From Blastomyces gilchristii SLH14081 (taxonomy: Eukaryota; Ascomycota; Eurotiomycetes; Onygenales; Ajellomycetaceae): a DNA stretch of 64,000 bases. The stretch lies in assembly GCF_000003855.2 (NCBI RefSeq), contig NW_003101663.1:397715-461714 (forward strand). Reading direction: 5' to 3'. The position numbers were made by a program, and so were the translations under genes. Shown one piece after another: positions 45,323-57,377 of this stretch. A model generated the notes under the pieces. That model was not told where the DNA came from and ran no database searches. It saw nothing but the letters and a program-made list of their open reading frames with translations. Every line of letters starts with the position of its first letter. Within the stretch, counting starts at the first letter, position 1.

Positions 45323-47230
45323 ATGTCCACTGCGGTCGCTCCACCCACCGCTGCTCCCCTCCCCCCAATGGTCGACCACAACCGTGATCATAACCGTGAC
45401 CGTGACCGCGACCGAGATCGTGATCGTGATCGTCCAAGTGCCTTTGGTGGCCGTGACAACGACTCCTTCTCTTCCAGCTCCCATCCTGTCCTCGCTCCCA
45501 TGTCTTCCTCCTCCTCTCAACCTGCTACCACCTCCACCCCTTCGCGGCCAACTACGGATCGCGCGTCCGGGAAAATTACTCCCCCTGATGGAAAACGTTC
45601 GCCAAATACGTACGCTTTTCTCTCTCACCGCGCTACTTGAATCCATTTTCATTTTCCTTAGTATTGAATATAGTAAACTAACCCGTATAGTTCTCGAAGC
45701 GGGGGCGCTGGCTCGTCCAAAATATCAGTTAAAAAGGAACCTCCAACCTCTCCCAGCCTTCACTCCAGCTCCCGTCATCGCCCTCGCAAACTCGACCTCT
45801 CTGCCAGCACCCTCTCCGCACAATCTGGCTCGTCCACATCCCGCGGCCCCTTGACCGCAAGAGAAGGTGGCCTGACTGCTATGCATGATGTTGGTTTGGC
45901 CTGTCTATCTCCGGGCTTCCAAACCCAAGACCCTGCCATCCGCGAGCAGCTCCAACGCAGCATTTCCGTCAGAGACCAGCAGAGATCCATAATCGAATCC
46001 CGGCTGCAGAAAACCGCTAAGGGGGACGGTCCGGATGGCATCAAACCCTCAGAATCAAATCTGTTCGGCTCTCTCAAAACCCCTTCCTCCAAGAAACGAC
46101 CTCCACCGGGCTTATCAATCGTCCCCCCTTCCGCCTCACAATTCGCGAATGAACGAGTCATCCAGTCCGCCCCGCTACACCAGACCTTCACCGGCCGTCA
46201 TCACCCCCACCCCATCAGCCGCCATCTCATGAACCACCCTTCGGACCTTCATATGAACTCCCCCATCCACCATGCTACTCCCGCGAACCAGACAAACAAC
46301 CGCCTCCCGCCGATCGCTGACGTCTTTGGCTCCGATGCTCTCGTCCCCCGCAACCAAGACCGCGATCACCGTGACTGGGACCGCGATGACAGGAATAACA
46401 ACTCCCACAGCCGCAACAGCAACACCAACAACAATAACAACGGCGGTTTCTACCAATCCACCGCTTCTTCATTTAATAATAACTCCACCAGTAATTCTAA
46501 TGCCAACAGCAACAATAATAGTAACAATCTAGGACCCCTCCCCTCCCCTTCCCTCGCCTTAAACAACCCAACATCCTCCTCCACATCTTCCACCACCACC
46601 ACAAAACGCGCGCGCGAATACCGCTCCGCGGAAGAAGCCGTGCACGAACTCGCCGGCGGCCGTGAAGAGCTCCTCCCGCGCATCATCCACTACAACGGCA
46701 GCACCAACTCAACCACCACCAATAATACTAACCAACGCCACCACCCCACCTCACCCCCTCCTCCCGGTGCTAGTATAAACGGCACGCAGCACACCTCCAA
46801 CTCACTCCATTACCACCATCACCACCACCACAATCAGCAACAACAGCCGCAGCAGCAACAACAACCCTACCCACCCTCAACCTCCGGCCGCCGCCGCACG
46901 CGCAACGAATACGAGCGCGATAATGGCAGCCCGCCCTTGGGCACCGGGCCCCCGGATGTGAGATTCCGCGGCGCCCCTGCGACCGCCGCATCTACGACAT
47001 CCCATGGGCCAACTGCAGCGCATGGCGGGAGTCCTGGCGGCGGTCATCACCATCACTCGCATGGCGCTGGTGCTGCTGGTGGTGCAAGCTATTCCACTGG
47101 AACGAGCGGTGCATTTGGATTTGGAGGAGGGGCGTTTGGAGCCGTGAGGGATTCGCCAGAGACGCAACGGAGGAAGAAAGAGGAGTTTTTGGGCTTGTGT
47201 GCGCGGGCGTGGGATTTGTTCCATTCGTAA
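45323..47230 (+). CDS. Conserved fungal low-complexity protein, function unknown
   Basis: Two exons (45323-45609 and 45691-47230) join in frame to 608 residues. The N-terminus has a (RD)n repeat (HNRDRDRDRDRDRD). A better conserved part follows: LTAMHDVGLACLSPGFQTQD, IREQLQRSISVRDQQRSIIE, then PPPGLSIVPPSASQFANERV. A basic or acidic patch REYRSAEEAVHELAGGREEL lies after a long Asn/Ser stretch. Gln, His and Gly runs (HHHHHH, QQQQPQQQQQ) precede the ending RRKKEEFLGLCARAWDLFHS. The composition is typical of a nuclear regulatory protein, but I cannot name a family. The very long pyrimidine-rich leader also fits a regulated gene. Confidence 0.8.
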
Positions 47231-48160
47231 GGGGTGTGAGATGTGGGTTGTGACTGGATGGAATGGAGTTTGAGGGCGGAGAAATGTGGAAGGGGGGGGG
47301 GGGGGGGGGGGGGGGTGGTTTGTTTGCGGGGTCGTAGGGTTTAGGGGTTTTTTTTTTCTCGTCCATTTCCCTTTATTTCTTCTGATTTCCTTGCCATTTC
47401 ATTGATTGATTTGATCTATATCACTTTCCGTTACGGTTTCGGTTTCGGTTCTCGGTTTTGGTGTTCGCGCGGTTAACGGTTTCTCTCCCTTTTGCTCCTA
47501 CTGGAGGGATTGTGGTGGCCGATCCGATCTCTACTACGCTATGCGCGTGCCTGAGAATTGGTACCGGTACAAATGATATGTGGATCGGATTTGATTGCAG
47601 GGCTTGCCTGGTCGACGTTCCCATATACATACAAATATTTTTCCCCGGTTTTTTCTTTTGATAAATGCTGTTGATGTTGATGGTCATGTCTTGTCTTGCT
47701 CTACCTTTTCTTCTTTCGTTTTCTCTTCCTCTTTTTTTTTTCTTTTCTACTTTTTCGCTCTACCCATTTTGTCTCGTTTTATCTATCTTCGTTTCTCCTG
47801 CCCCCTTATTTTTATACATATCCCCAGCTCAAAAAACGCTTCTTACCTTGATTTGCTTCTTATTTCCCGTTAACACTTTTACATTCACATCCATCTTTTT
47901 GAACTCAACTTTGTTTTTTTCTTGACATTTCACTTTTTTGCCGTTTCCCCCTCCTTTTTTCTCATTCTTCTAATTTTAAATTTCTTTGCAGCTTTTCCCT
48001 CTTTTTTCGCTTCTACAGGCTTTTTTCCATTTATTTTCTCGCCTAGTATTTCACAACGGGTGTCTGGTGCATGCTACTTCTGATTCGGAATTTTTCTTCT
48101 CTTTTTCTTTTCATTTCTTCTTGGAAAAGTTTCATTCTCTCTGAGTGATTACTTTTTTCC

Positions 48161-48191
<31 letters not shown>

Positions 48192-49324
48192 AATTATCAA
48201 ACTTCTATATTTTTTTCTCTTCTATATCTATCTATCTACCTTTCACATTTTCTTTTTCAACATTTGAATATCAGATTCAGTTTTGCCTTCTTTCAGATGA
48301 AGTAACACTCTTATTTCCTTTTTCTTTCCATAGTCATCATATTGATCTAGGCAAAACTTAATTATTTCAGTTTTTGAATAGTTGAGTGGTGTTTTTCATT
48401 CACACACCATTCTGTTAAAAATTAATATCTAATGAGAAGAATATGCTATATACATGCACAGCACTGTTAATTGAGTAAATCAATTACTACCTAATCAGCT
48501 ATATATCTACAAGTATTATCAATCATTTCTTCAACTCTAGCCACCTAGCTGAGATGTAGGTATATCTTGGTTGAATGCAATCTAAATAAAATATACTCAT
48601 TTATAAAACTGATCAGCCTGCATATGTGATGAGAGAAAGAAAGCTATATATATGAACCTCTCCATTGAGCCTGGTTTGAGTGAGCGGCCTGCCTGGCCTC
48701 CCGTAGATCTATGATGATCTGTCCTACCCTTCTTTCCTTCACCGCTCGTCCGTCTGCATTGCATCTCGTGCATTGCATGCTGTTTTTGATCTCTCTTTTT
48801 TTTTTTTTGTCATATATATGTAGTATGTAATAGAGAGTAGGTGGTATGCTGGAAGAAAGAGATTCATGGGTGTTTTGTTTCGTGTATGTGAATTTAGGCA
48901 CTGTAGGATATTCTGTCTCGCGGATTCTAAAGCTCTTCATTCCCTTCGAAGGGAGGTATGTATCTATCTATACATGGTGAAAGCACGGAGACGGAGTTCT
49001 ATGTGTATTATTATGGGTTTATGCGTGAGCAAGAGAGAAAACAAAATAGGAGGATGAGAGGGGAGAAAAAAAAGGATTTCCCGCCCCCCTCAATCGAATC
49101 AAATGTACAGTACACTGCCAAATGCTAAATGTCAGCTCTCAAAGTGCGAAAATGCAATGCAACCAACCCCATTAATCCCAAGTTTAAAAAACCAAAACAA
49201 AAGAAAGACTCGTAAAATCCATCCCCCTCCGTCCCATCTGCCTAACCCTCACATAACCGACTAGGTTTAAAACCACCCATTTTTCCGAAAACGGCAAAAC
49301 AGAGTAGGTCTTAATTTCCGTCAT
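47231..49324. other. 2.1-kb intergenic region with poly-G and T-rich tracts
   Basis: A run of 24 G lies at 47292-47315, some 60 bp after the stop codon. From about 47640 to 48300 the plus strand is T- and CT-rich. No coding frame is supported; a long 3' UTR of the preceding gene is possible. Confidence 0.45.
47292..47315. repeat. Homopolymer of 24 G
   Basis: An uninterrupted G run in the 3' flank of the low-complexity gene. Its length may be affected by sequencing. Confidence 0.8.
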
Positions 49325-51377
49325 TCAATGGACCCTTAACACAACACCACCATCTGCCTCACTGTCAACATCCTCGTATCCACCTCTACTCCCCTCGCCA
49401 GTAAAAGTAATAGCACCTGTACCGGTCGTCACATCGTGCCGTGCAGGTGCAGTGTTCTTCTGCCTCTTTATATAGTTCTTTGCGGCCTTTGCTCCCTCAT
49501 TCCCGCTACGGGACAGCGTGTGCGTTTCGATCGAGAGGCTGGATGAATAGCGGTGCTCGTGCTGCTGCTTGGAGCCCGCCGTCCTTTCCTGGCTGTGTGT
49601 CTGGAGGATTTGTACATGTGCCTGCGGTGCCTGCGAATCGCACTCTTCGCGACGGGGTGTCGATATACCCGTTTCAGCAGCATCTGCATCTGCATCTGCT
49701 TTTGCAGCGCGCACGCCGTCGCCGCCGCTAGCGCCCGCGCCCGCGCCCTCTCCCTCCCCATTCATCCGTCGAATAGCCTCCTCATCCCTCGCCAACTGCG
49801 CATCCCAGAACCCTTCAATATCCGCCTGCGAATGCGACTGTGGCAAATCCGCTTCCACTCCCACCTCCCCTCCCCTTTCCTGCCGCTGCCGTTGCAAACC
49901 CCTCCTCAGCTCCTCCCACTCCCGCACCTTGCAGCTAACATCCGCATAGTGCGCTAGCACGCGCAGTTGGCGGAGGACGGTGTCGAGTACCTTCTCCTCA
50001 TGCTCTGGCGGGTGTGCGCTTGTGAATTCGGGGATTTCGATGATGTTGTATGGCTGCGCGAGGGCTTTGAGGGCGCTGTCGTCGATGAGGAGAGTGTTTG
50101 TTTGGTTCCAGGGGGTATTATTGCCAGATGGTGCGGCTGCGGCTGTGGCTTCTCTGGCTCTTTGTTTCTTGTTTTTCTTCTTTCTCTTCGCTTTCTCGAC
50201 GCTACTGTCGCCGGGAGGAATAGTTATAACGGTAGTGGTAGTAGAATCAGGAGTAGTAGCGGCATTATTATCATCACTTTCAGTGAATCCCGGGTATAAT
50301 CTCGCAATGCCCTTATCCGCCCATACCTTATCCAGCCTTTTGTAAACCTGCACCTTCTCCGCGTACTGCCTCGCATTCAACCCCAGCGTATCCCGCGCCC
50401 AAACTGCGACAAACTGCTCCTTCTCCTCCGCCGTGAATGTCTTCTCCAGTACCTCCCGCACCGTCTGCGGTTGCGAGCTCGTCCACACCATCACGGTGTA
50501 GTTCTCAAAGAGTTCCTTGAGGAAGGCGTGTAGGCCTGGACGGGTCCTGAAACGGATTGGCCGCCGGCCTATGCGGTGTATGAGGGTGCCATTTAGATCA
50601 AGGATAATGAGGAGGGGTTGGGTGGCTGTGGTTAGGGTTGGCGGGGAAGAGGATTGGGCGAGGTAAGTGGATGTTGGAGGGACGGCGCGCGGGGGAGTAA
50701 CAGAGCGGCGGCGCGGGGAGGCCTGGGGGCGCGGATCAGGATTGGAGCTTTCAGGTCGGGATGGATGCGTGCCAGGATCACGTTGTCCATTAAAGACGGG
50801 GTGGTGGGGAGTGGCCAGTGTAGAGTATGCGTTGATAGCGGTAAATGGGGACGTCATTGGGAAGGCGAGCGGAGGATATTGGAAGAGAGCGTATTGATAT
50901 TGGTTTTGGTATGGGTTTTGATATTGGTATTGGTTGTGATATTGCGACTGTTGGTATTGCTGGGAGGAATAGTTTGGTAATAGCCATGGTGGTGATGCTG
51001 CTGCGCCCGACACGGGTCTAGATATTACAATTAACAAAAGTTTTTGAAAGCGTTCAACAGATAGGGGAAAGGTAAAATATTCACATCGACGCCGTCCGCG
51101 CATATACAGATTCAGATGCAGGTACATATCTCCTATCCTGCAAGGAGCCCTGCGTTGTGTAGGTACGGTATGTGGGCGCATCGGGATCTAAGGCTCGCTC
51201 CCGTTTCCGTCTTCTACTCCCCTCGTACCCTAATGAAGACGTCCGTTCGTAGGGTTGTGGTCTCTGGTTCCTGTCTTGCTCATGTGCCATCCATCTGTTA
51301 TTAAAAGGCCTCCATGAATCTGGTCTAGATATCTGTCGGTCATCCTCGCGCTTCGGTGGACGGTTTGGAGTGCTCAT
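49325..51377 (-). CDS. NIF/FCP1-type HAD phosphatase-like protein
   Basis: Exon 1 (51377-51085) and exon 2 (51017-49325) give 661 residues in one frame. The N-terminal third is disordered, with Tyr/Gln repeats (YQNQYQYQNPYQNQ). The FCP1-homology domain follows: LLIILDLNGTLIHRIG, FRTRPGLHAFLKELFENYTV, VWTSSQPQTVREVL, then LLIDDSALKALAQPYNIIEI. Motif I is DLNGT, so the usual second Asp (general acid/base) of DxDGT is Asn. Catalysis may therefore be weak or absent, or the substrate unusual. A Lys-rich insert (KRKKKNKKQRAR) between motifs may be a nuclear signal. An alternative start exists at 51534: ATG directly followed by a donor, with an intron 51531-51438, would add 21 residues. Confidence 0.87.
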
Positions 51378-51534
51378 ATCTGCCGGGGCGCGGGGCTGTT
51401 GAGCTGTGGAATGAGGATGTACCGTGATAGCGGCAAACTGCAGCAATTGAGAAAGACTTTAGAGGAAGGGAAATAGAGCGCTAAAGCAGGCTACAGAAGA
51501 GAACAGAGAGAAGGGTTGCTTCAATACTCACCAT

Positions 51535-52309
51535 GCTTCGGCTTGGTGTGTCTGTTGTTGTCCGCGATTGCTTGGAAGAACTGAAGAAGTGAGAGCGCAA
51601 AGGGTGCAATCGGACCATCATATAAGAAATAGGAGGAGAGGAAAACAGCAAGGAATGAATATGACTATATAATCATTCCATGTATAAAAGGATCAAAGCG
51701 CTTTTCTATCGATTTAGTTGTGAGATGTAAATTATATGGCATCTAATAATCTGTACGGAGTACAGGCTAGAAATTTATGTTGAAATTCCAGTACCGGATT
51801 CAAATTGTTCCGGTCCACCTCTTTGAATCTTTAGGGGCTTGGGCCCTAAAAGATAGGCACTGAGTAGTGCCCAATCAGCTCCTCACAGGCGTCAGCAGAG
51901 CCCGGAATCCACCTCTAAACAGGTTCAGGAGGGCTGATATTCTCTGTATCACTTAAATTACTAGCGTTCCGCACCTCTATTTCAAATCATTTTATTTTAA
52001 ATAAAACCTTTTAAAACCAGCTGGTGAGTGGCTTAAGTACAGCTGAGCGGACGTGAAGCACTGTTTTCCACTTCCTATGGTCATATGTGTTTATCCCGAC
52101 TCCTTTTCTGATATACACACAATATCAGGTAACAAAATGCACCTGTCCGGGCTGGTCAACCCACTTTACCACTAATCAGTCAAGTGAGTGGCTTGAACAT
52201 GCTTAATACTTCAGTGGGTAATGCTCAGAGGGCGGATCAGCCATATCTCAGCCATTGCAACTGTACGTTTTCACAGCGGACTGTGGTAGTACTCCTAGCA
52301 GTAGTATTT
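51535..52309. other. Intergenic region
   Basis: Promoter side of the NIF-type gene. It contains the perfect inverted repeat CTGTAC-GGA-GTACAG at 51751-51765. No gene is supported. Confidence 0.4.
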
Positions 52310-52932
52310 GCAAGTACCATCAAAATAGAACCCGCCTCGCAGCTACAATGTCCAGATATCCAATTCCCGGATCACAGGGAGATCCATCCATTTCTACCGA
52401 GCGCCCACCCGGCATATTCCCAGTCGAGGATACGGGTGATGCGATAATTGTGATCAACCATGATGTTTCGTGGGGCAATGTCAGCGCGTGTGAAGACAGT
52501 CCCTGATGATCGAGGGAGCATGTCTGATAACTCATTTTATATCGCACGCCGCCGAAACAGAGATAGCGGCGGCATGTCCCGGTTCTGAGATCATCATCTG
52601 TGCATAGAGGGGTTCCTGGGCAGTCCAAATTTTCAATTAGAGGGTCGAGAGATATCATCCCGATCTCACCACAGCAATCATTGATGACGCTGTAGATAAC
52701 TTCGGGAAGAGGGACGGAGGTGTGCTTCGCTACCAGCTTCATGGCTTCAACCTCGACGCCGCCTTATAGTCGTTCCGCCCTTGAAAACATATAAGCGATC
52801 TTGTTCAAGAACCAGTCGACCACCTTGCTTGCTTAGAATGGTAATCACACCCCCCTCTAACGGCGGTTCATTCTTCACATCAATTGGAATTTTGAAGGTC
52901 TTTTTATCCAGTTTGAGATAGGTCTCGCCCAA
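52310..52932 (-). pseudogene. Aminoglycoside phosphotransferase-like (APH) kinase, broken
   Basis: The minus strand carries pieces of the fungal APH/choline-kinase-like family in order but in different frames. From 52932: GGRLVLEQDRLYVFKG; from about 52750: EAMKLVAKHTSVPLPEV and CPGTPLCTDDDLRTGTC; and at about 52490-52440: RADIAPRNIMVDHNYRI and TRILDWEYAGW. The catalytic loop keeps Asp and Asn (DIAPRN) and the metal-binding ILDWE. The HxD His reads Arg. Frameshifts near 52745 and 52535 and a stop just after the DWE motif disable it. Intact relatives are scattered, often subtelomeric, fungal kinases of unknown substrate. Confidence 0.72.
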
Positions 52933-53819
52933 AGGAGATTTCCATATGCCAATGGAACGCGATCCTCGAGATTGGGTGTGCTTCTGATTTGCACGCTGTT
53001 AGAGTGACGACTGAAGCGATGGATGTCATCGCTTCAAGTACTCGAACTTGGTTTCCGCATACCTGGAAAGATAGTTATTCTTCGTTGCATTATTTCAAAC
53101 ACTTGACGCTCACCAATGAATTGGTGACAAGCAATCATTTCCAGGGTCAAGCGGTCGGAATATTTGTTTTTTTTTTTCGGACCCCAGCGAACCAACTCAG
53201 TAGACTCCAAGCGCAGCTTGAATGTCGGTGGTTAGGTATCTTACTACTAAATTTCTGCAACCAAACACCAAAATGTGGATTATCTCAACGAATTTACGCG
53301 CGGTGGCCTGGATGTGTGGAAACGGGCTTGATTGGCTCATGCCTCCCTCGCATGAACTATGCTGGTCTACGGACTCGTAGCATATTCTTCATATCAACAG
53401 AGACAGCCACCACTAGGAATGGTCTAACCCGTATGCCAGACCGGCGTATACTCCATTAAAGAGGACAGTAAAATGTATTAAACGGGGATGAATAGTGGTA
53501 CCGTTTCCAAGTAGCTGTAGAAGGTTTTGAATGTTGTATTTGGAGTATCCTGGGAGACCCCTGAAACTTCACCGAGGAAGGCTGTGGGGATACTTGGTTG
53601 ATTCCTTCAGGCATAAGTTTGGTACAAAGTTCTAAATCTATAATTAAAACATCAAACGGATCAGAAGGTGAGATATTCTAGAAGAATAATAAATTATGAT
53701 GACTTTGTATGATAAGTGTTAAAAAGGGGTTTGAATATCACGTGAAAGCGGCCTGACCGCTTTGGTGGAATATCCCGGCAGAATAATTTAACACATCCGA
53801 CCAACCAAAGAAAAGAAAC
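52933..53819. other. Intergenic region without supported gene
   Basis: An open frame at 52989-53459 (plus) has no domain features and probably arises by chance. A hairpin-forming repeat AAAGCGG...CCGCTTT lies at 53745-53763, about 60 bp before RRP36. Confidence 0.35.
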
Positions 53820-54920
53820 ATGTACTTACAAATCCTGCAAGATCTCAACATGCCGATTTCAAGTAAATTCAATCAGCGGGTAAGAGCTCGGCTAGAAGAG
53901 GACGAGTTTGAGCAATTCTCGGGCGAGTCTACCTCAGATGAAGGGTTAGAGGGAGGCGAATCTGTTGAGGACGAAGAAGAGGAGGAAGAAAATAGCGCTG
54001 AAGATCATAGCGAGGAGGACGATGACGAAGGAGAAGAAGATGATGACGATGATGGGGATGTAGAGGACTCCTCCTCCGACATAAACCCCTCGCTAAACGC
54101 CATCTCCTTCGGCGCCCTCGCAAAGGCCCAAGCATCCCTCGGAAAGCGAAAGCGGCCAACCGCCTCAACAGGGGGCATCTCGCCCAAAAGAGCGAAAGTT
54201 CCTGGCCGACACTCGCCTACTCCTTCTGCCTCATCCAGTGGAGAAAAACAAGAACCAGAACCAGAACTATCCGAATACCAAAAACACCTCGCCGCCAACG
54301 CCAAAAAACCGCCTCAAAAGCTCACCCACCGAACCTCCAAACACGCTCCCACAATCCAATCCTCCCGCCATGCCGTCTCCCGCAAACGCACCATCCTCGA
54401 ACCACCCCCAGTTCCCAAAGCCCGTGACCCGCGCTTCGACTCTGTCGTCCTAAGCCACAGCACAAACGGCAATTCGTCCACCGCAAGTAACGCCGCCATC
54501 CACGCCCGCAAAAACTACGCCTTCCTTGACAGCTACCGCAAAGACGAGATTGCGCAGCTGCGCAAGCAGGTCTCAACGTTACAAACCAAGAAACATAAGA
54601 CAAACTATGATGAGCGCGAGCTCGCGCGCCTCAAGCGCCAGATTACCTCTATGAGTGATCGACAGCGCACGTTTGAGCGGAAGGAGATGGAAAGGGAGGT
54701 GCTAGTACAGCATCGACGGAAGGAGAGGGAGTTGATACGCGAGGGAAAGAAGAGTAAGCCGTACTTTTTGAAGAGGGGAGAGGTAAAGAAGGAGGCCGTT
54801 GCGAAGAGGTTTACGGAGATGAGTGGGAAAGAGAAGCAGAGGGCGTTGGAGAGGAGGCGAAAGAAGGTTGCTGGGAAGGAGAGAAAAGAGATGCCGTGGG
54901 GGAGGAGGGTGGTTGAGTAG
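53820..54920 (+). CDS. RRP36: rRNA biogenesis protein RRP36 (40S subunit processing)
   Basis: Rrp36 is a nucleolar SSU-processome factor needed for early cleavages of pre-18S rRNA. The single-exon protein of up to 366 residues has the expected layout: an acidic N-terminal third (long Glu/Asp runs), a basic linker, then the conserved domain with KARDPRFDSVVLSHS, KNYAFLDSYRKDEIAQLRKQ and HRRKERELIREGKKSKPYFL, followed by KKEAVAKRFTEMSGKEKQ and the C-terminal basic helix. The real start may be the in-frame Met at 53850 (MPISSKFNQRVRARLEEDEF), since the first ten residues (MYLQILQDLN) are not typical of the family. Confidence 0.94.
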   Translation: MYLQILQDLNMPISSKFNQRVRARLEEDEFEQFSGESTSDEGLEGGESVEDEEEEEENSAEDHSEEDDDEGEEDDDDDGDVEDSSSDINPSLNAISFGALAKAQASLGKRKRPTASTGGISPKRAKVPGRHSPTPSASSSGEKQEPEPELSEYQKHLAANAKKPPQKLTHRTSKHAPTIQSSRHAVSRKRTILEPPPVPKARDPRFDSVVLSHSTNGNSSTASNAAIHARKNYAFLDSYRKDEIAQLRKQVSTLQTKKHKTNYDERELARLKRQITSMSDRQRTFERKEMEREVLVQHRRKERELIREGKKSKPYFLKRGEVKKEAVAKRFTEMSGKEKQRALERRRKKVAGKERKEMPWGRRVVE

Positions 54921-55135
54921 TTTGTTTTTTATTTCTTTTTGTCTAGCATGTTTTATTTATGTTTATTTTTATTTTTATTTTTTTTTCATTTCATTTTATT
55001 GTTGCTGGAGGGGGACATTATGTAGTCGATGATAAACGCTCCATCACATCGCCGGCCAACGTCATATTCAGGATTATATTACGCTACGAATGAATTCATG
55101 CTACTTCTATAGTTGGATGAAAGACCTATTATCAT

Positions 55136-55168
<33 letters not shown>

Positions 55169-55410
55169 GATGAAATTTGTACTCCTTTTCTCTTTAACTA
55201 CACTAAATCGAATCATTGTCACATTACTTCATTGTGCGATATCGTCAACCGCTGCTCCTCATGTTGTTGGAAGGAGAGGAAGAAAATTATAATAGTGCTG
55301 TGGAAAGCATCCTGTAAAAACGTGTGCGGGAGGTAAAAGAGATAGGGTTGAGGCAGGGGGAGGGAATCGTGGCAACACGTAATCGACGTGGGAATCAATC
55401 CGCTCACTCT
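54921..55410. other. Convergent intergenic region RRP36/eEF1B-gamma
   Basis: 490 bp between two 3' ends, including a run of 30 T at 55138-55167. No gene. Confidence 0.5.
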
Positions 55411-57065
55411 TTATTTGCAGACACGGCCATCAGCGGAGGGGTATTCCTTGCCGTTGATGGTGATGGAAACGTCCTGGGCCCACTGGTCCTCAACAAACTT
55501 GCGGTCCTCTTCTTTGCTGGAATCCAGCTTGGTGAAAGAGTAGCTTTCCCAGTCGGGAGCGACGTCGAAAGCAGCTGCAGCGTCTTGGCCGCGGATGACA
55601 AAGGCGCCTACGATTGCGTTGTCGTAGTTCGTTCCGTAAACGGAGGCAGCGCCGAAAACGAACTTGCGGGAGGCCTCAAGACGGGTAAAGAAGCCACCTA
55701 TAACGGAAAATGTTAGCGATAATGAAGGGAAACACTAAACGAGCGTATTAACTAACCAACTAAGTTGTTGGACATAAAAGTTAGCTTGAGTTCCTCGGGA
55801 TACTTGTATTCCATCTTCCACAAGGAATATTCCTCGGGCTTGTAGTGCTCCCAGAACCATGGCATGGCAACGGACCGGGTGTCCTCGTTGGAGTACTTGC
55901 GTTTCCAGTCATCAAGGATCATAGATGGCTTGGGTAGGCTCTCAAGAGGGTGCTTGGCGGGCTTTGGGGCTGGTTTGGGCTCTTCTTCAGGCTCCAGTGC
56001 CTTGGGCTTTGGGGGGACGTTCTCCAAGCCCTCTTCAATGAAAGTTGGGTTGGGAACGACAGCTTTGTAAACGGCTTGGTTAACGATGGTCTCATACCAT
56101 CTGGTAACGGCTGGGTTATCCAATCGCCAGGTCTTGCCAAGAACAAATTCGAAGCCACGAGAAGTCATCGAAGCAGCAAAGAGATCAGCAAGAGTAATAC
56201 GTTCGCCAACCAGATAAGTGTTAACGGTCAGGTGCTTCTCGAGAACGGCAAGGGCACTGAGAGCAGCCTTAGAGCTGGCCTCAACGGAAGCCTTGTCGTA
56301 TGGGTCGCGTCCAACAAGAGGGCGGAACCAGCCACCAAGAGCTGGAAGGAGCTCACTGTTGGCGAACGACATCCAGCGGAGGATAGAAGCATAGTCCTGC
56401 TTTGTCTTGCCTAGAAGGGTGGTCTTCTCATTCTGGGACGCGACTACAATATTTCACAATGTCAGTTTGGATACGAACATCTGAAAATATCTAGGCATCT
56501 CAAGGGCAAGTGGGGCAAAATTTGCACTTTATAAAATTGAAAAAAAGAAGAAAAAAAAAAGCAACCGTGATCAGAGTTAAGAGTAGTCAACAGGAAAAAA
56601 ATTCTGTCAGGGATAACTGAATGATAATATGACTCATCATGAAAGACATATATATATATGTATATAGAGTTGCGAAGAAATCTATACGATAATAACAGGC
56701 GAGGAAAAGGAGGAGGGGTACATACGGTAAATGGCAATGGCAATGCACTCAGTCAAGACATAGTCATTGGCGCCCACGAAGGTGGGGATCTTGTTCAGAG
56801 GATTGTGCTTCTCGTACTCAGCAGGGCTGATAGATGATTTCTCAACGAGTTTAACTTCAAGGTCATTAGCCTTGGCTGCAACCCGGCACGCAGTGGTGCG
56901 TGGGTTGTCCTGGAGGTGAAGAATTGGGTGTTAGTTGTGCCCATCGAGCCCCTCATTGCTGCATCTTGCAAAAGCAAGAGAGCACAACTGGGAAATGTAG
57001 AGTAGGAGAGCACACAAGGCACAGAGCTAACTTACAGAGAGACCGTAGAGTGTGCCGAAAGTCAT
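55411..57065 (-). CDS. CAM1: Translation elongation factor eEF1B gamma subunit
   Basis: eEF1B-gamma anchors the nucleotide exchange complex for eEF1A. It has an N-terminal glutathione-S-transferase-like fold and a C-terminal EF1G domain. Four exons follow on the minus strand. The first (MTFGTLYGLS) starts at 57065. The second reads DNPRTTACRVAAKANDLEV and NKIPTFVGANDY. The third (to about 55759) holds the GST C-lobe (LVGERITLADLFAASMTSRG), a Pro/Lys/Glu linker and the EF1G start (LPKPSMILDDWKRKYSNEDT, MPWFWEHY). The fourth (about 55697 to 55411) reads GFFTRLEASRKFVFGAA and ends DGRVCK. The complete EF1G domain and the small-intron structure indicate an intact, expressed housekeeping gene. Confidence 0.95.
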
Positions 57066-57377
57066 ATTGAGAGCCACAGAAGGATTGGAAAGTCCTGTGA
57101 AGGGGGAGGAGAGAGAGAGGGAAGAGTTGGTGTTAAGTGGAGGGGAAAAAGATTTTGTTGGAATCGAAAATGGAGAGGTTGAAAGTTTCCTGTTTGGGCC
57201 CACCTTCGGATCGGAGAAACAGAGCCGCCGGTGGTAGGCACGTGATATAATTATCCACCTCGAAAAAATCCAAAAGGATGGTATTATGAGAATGGAATGA
57301 CATCGACGACGAAGTAGGAAGAGTATAAAATCAGACAGCAATTGAATATCGCCTTTCACAGGCAAATCCTTTACACA
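57066..57377. promoter_or_regulatory. Divergent promoter eEF1B-gamma / uS9m
   Basis: 312 bp between start codons of a cytosolic translation factor and a mitochondrial ribosomal protein. A purine-rich tract (57097-57175) is the pyrimidine-rich leader of the minus-strand gene. Confidence 0.5.

Noticed and set aside
45384..45854. 156-codon plus-strand frame
   Set aside because: It lies in a shifted frame over the first exon and intron of the gene at 45323 and is a shadow.
52989..53459. 156-codon plus-strand frame
   Set aside because: It has no recognisable domain, mixed composition, and overlaps the upstream side of the APH-like pseudogene. It is probably a chance frame.
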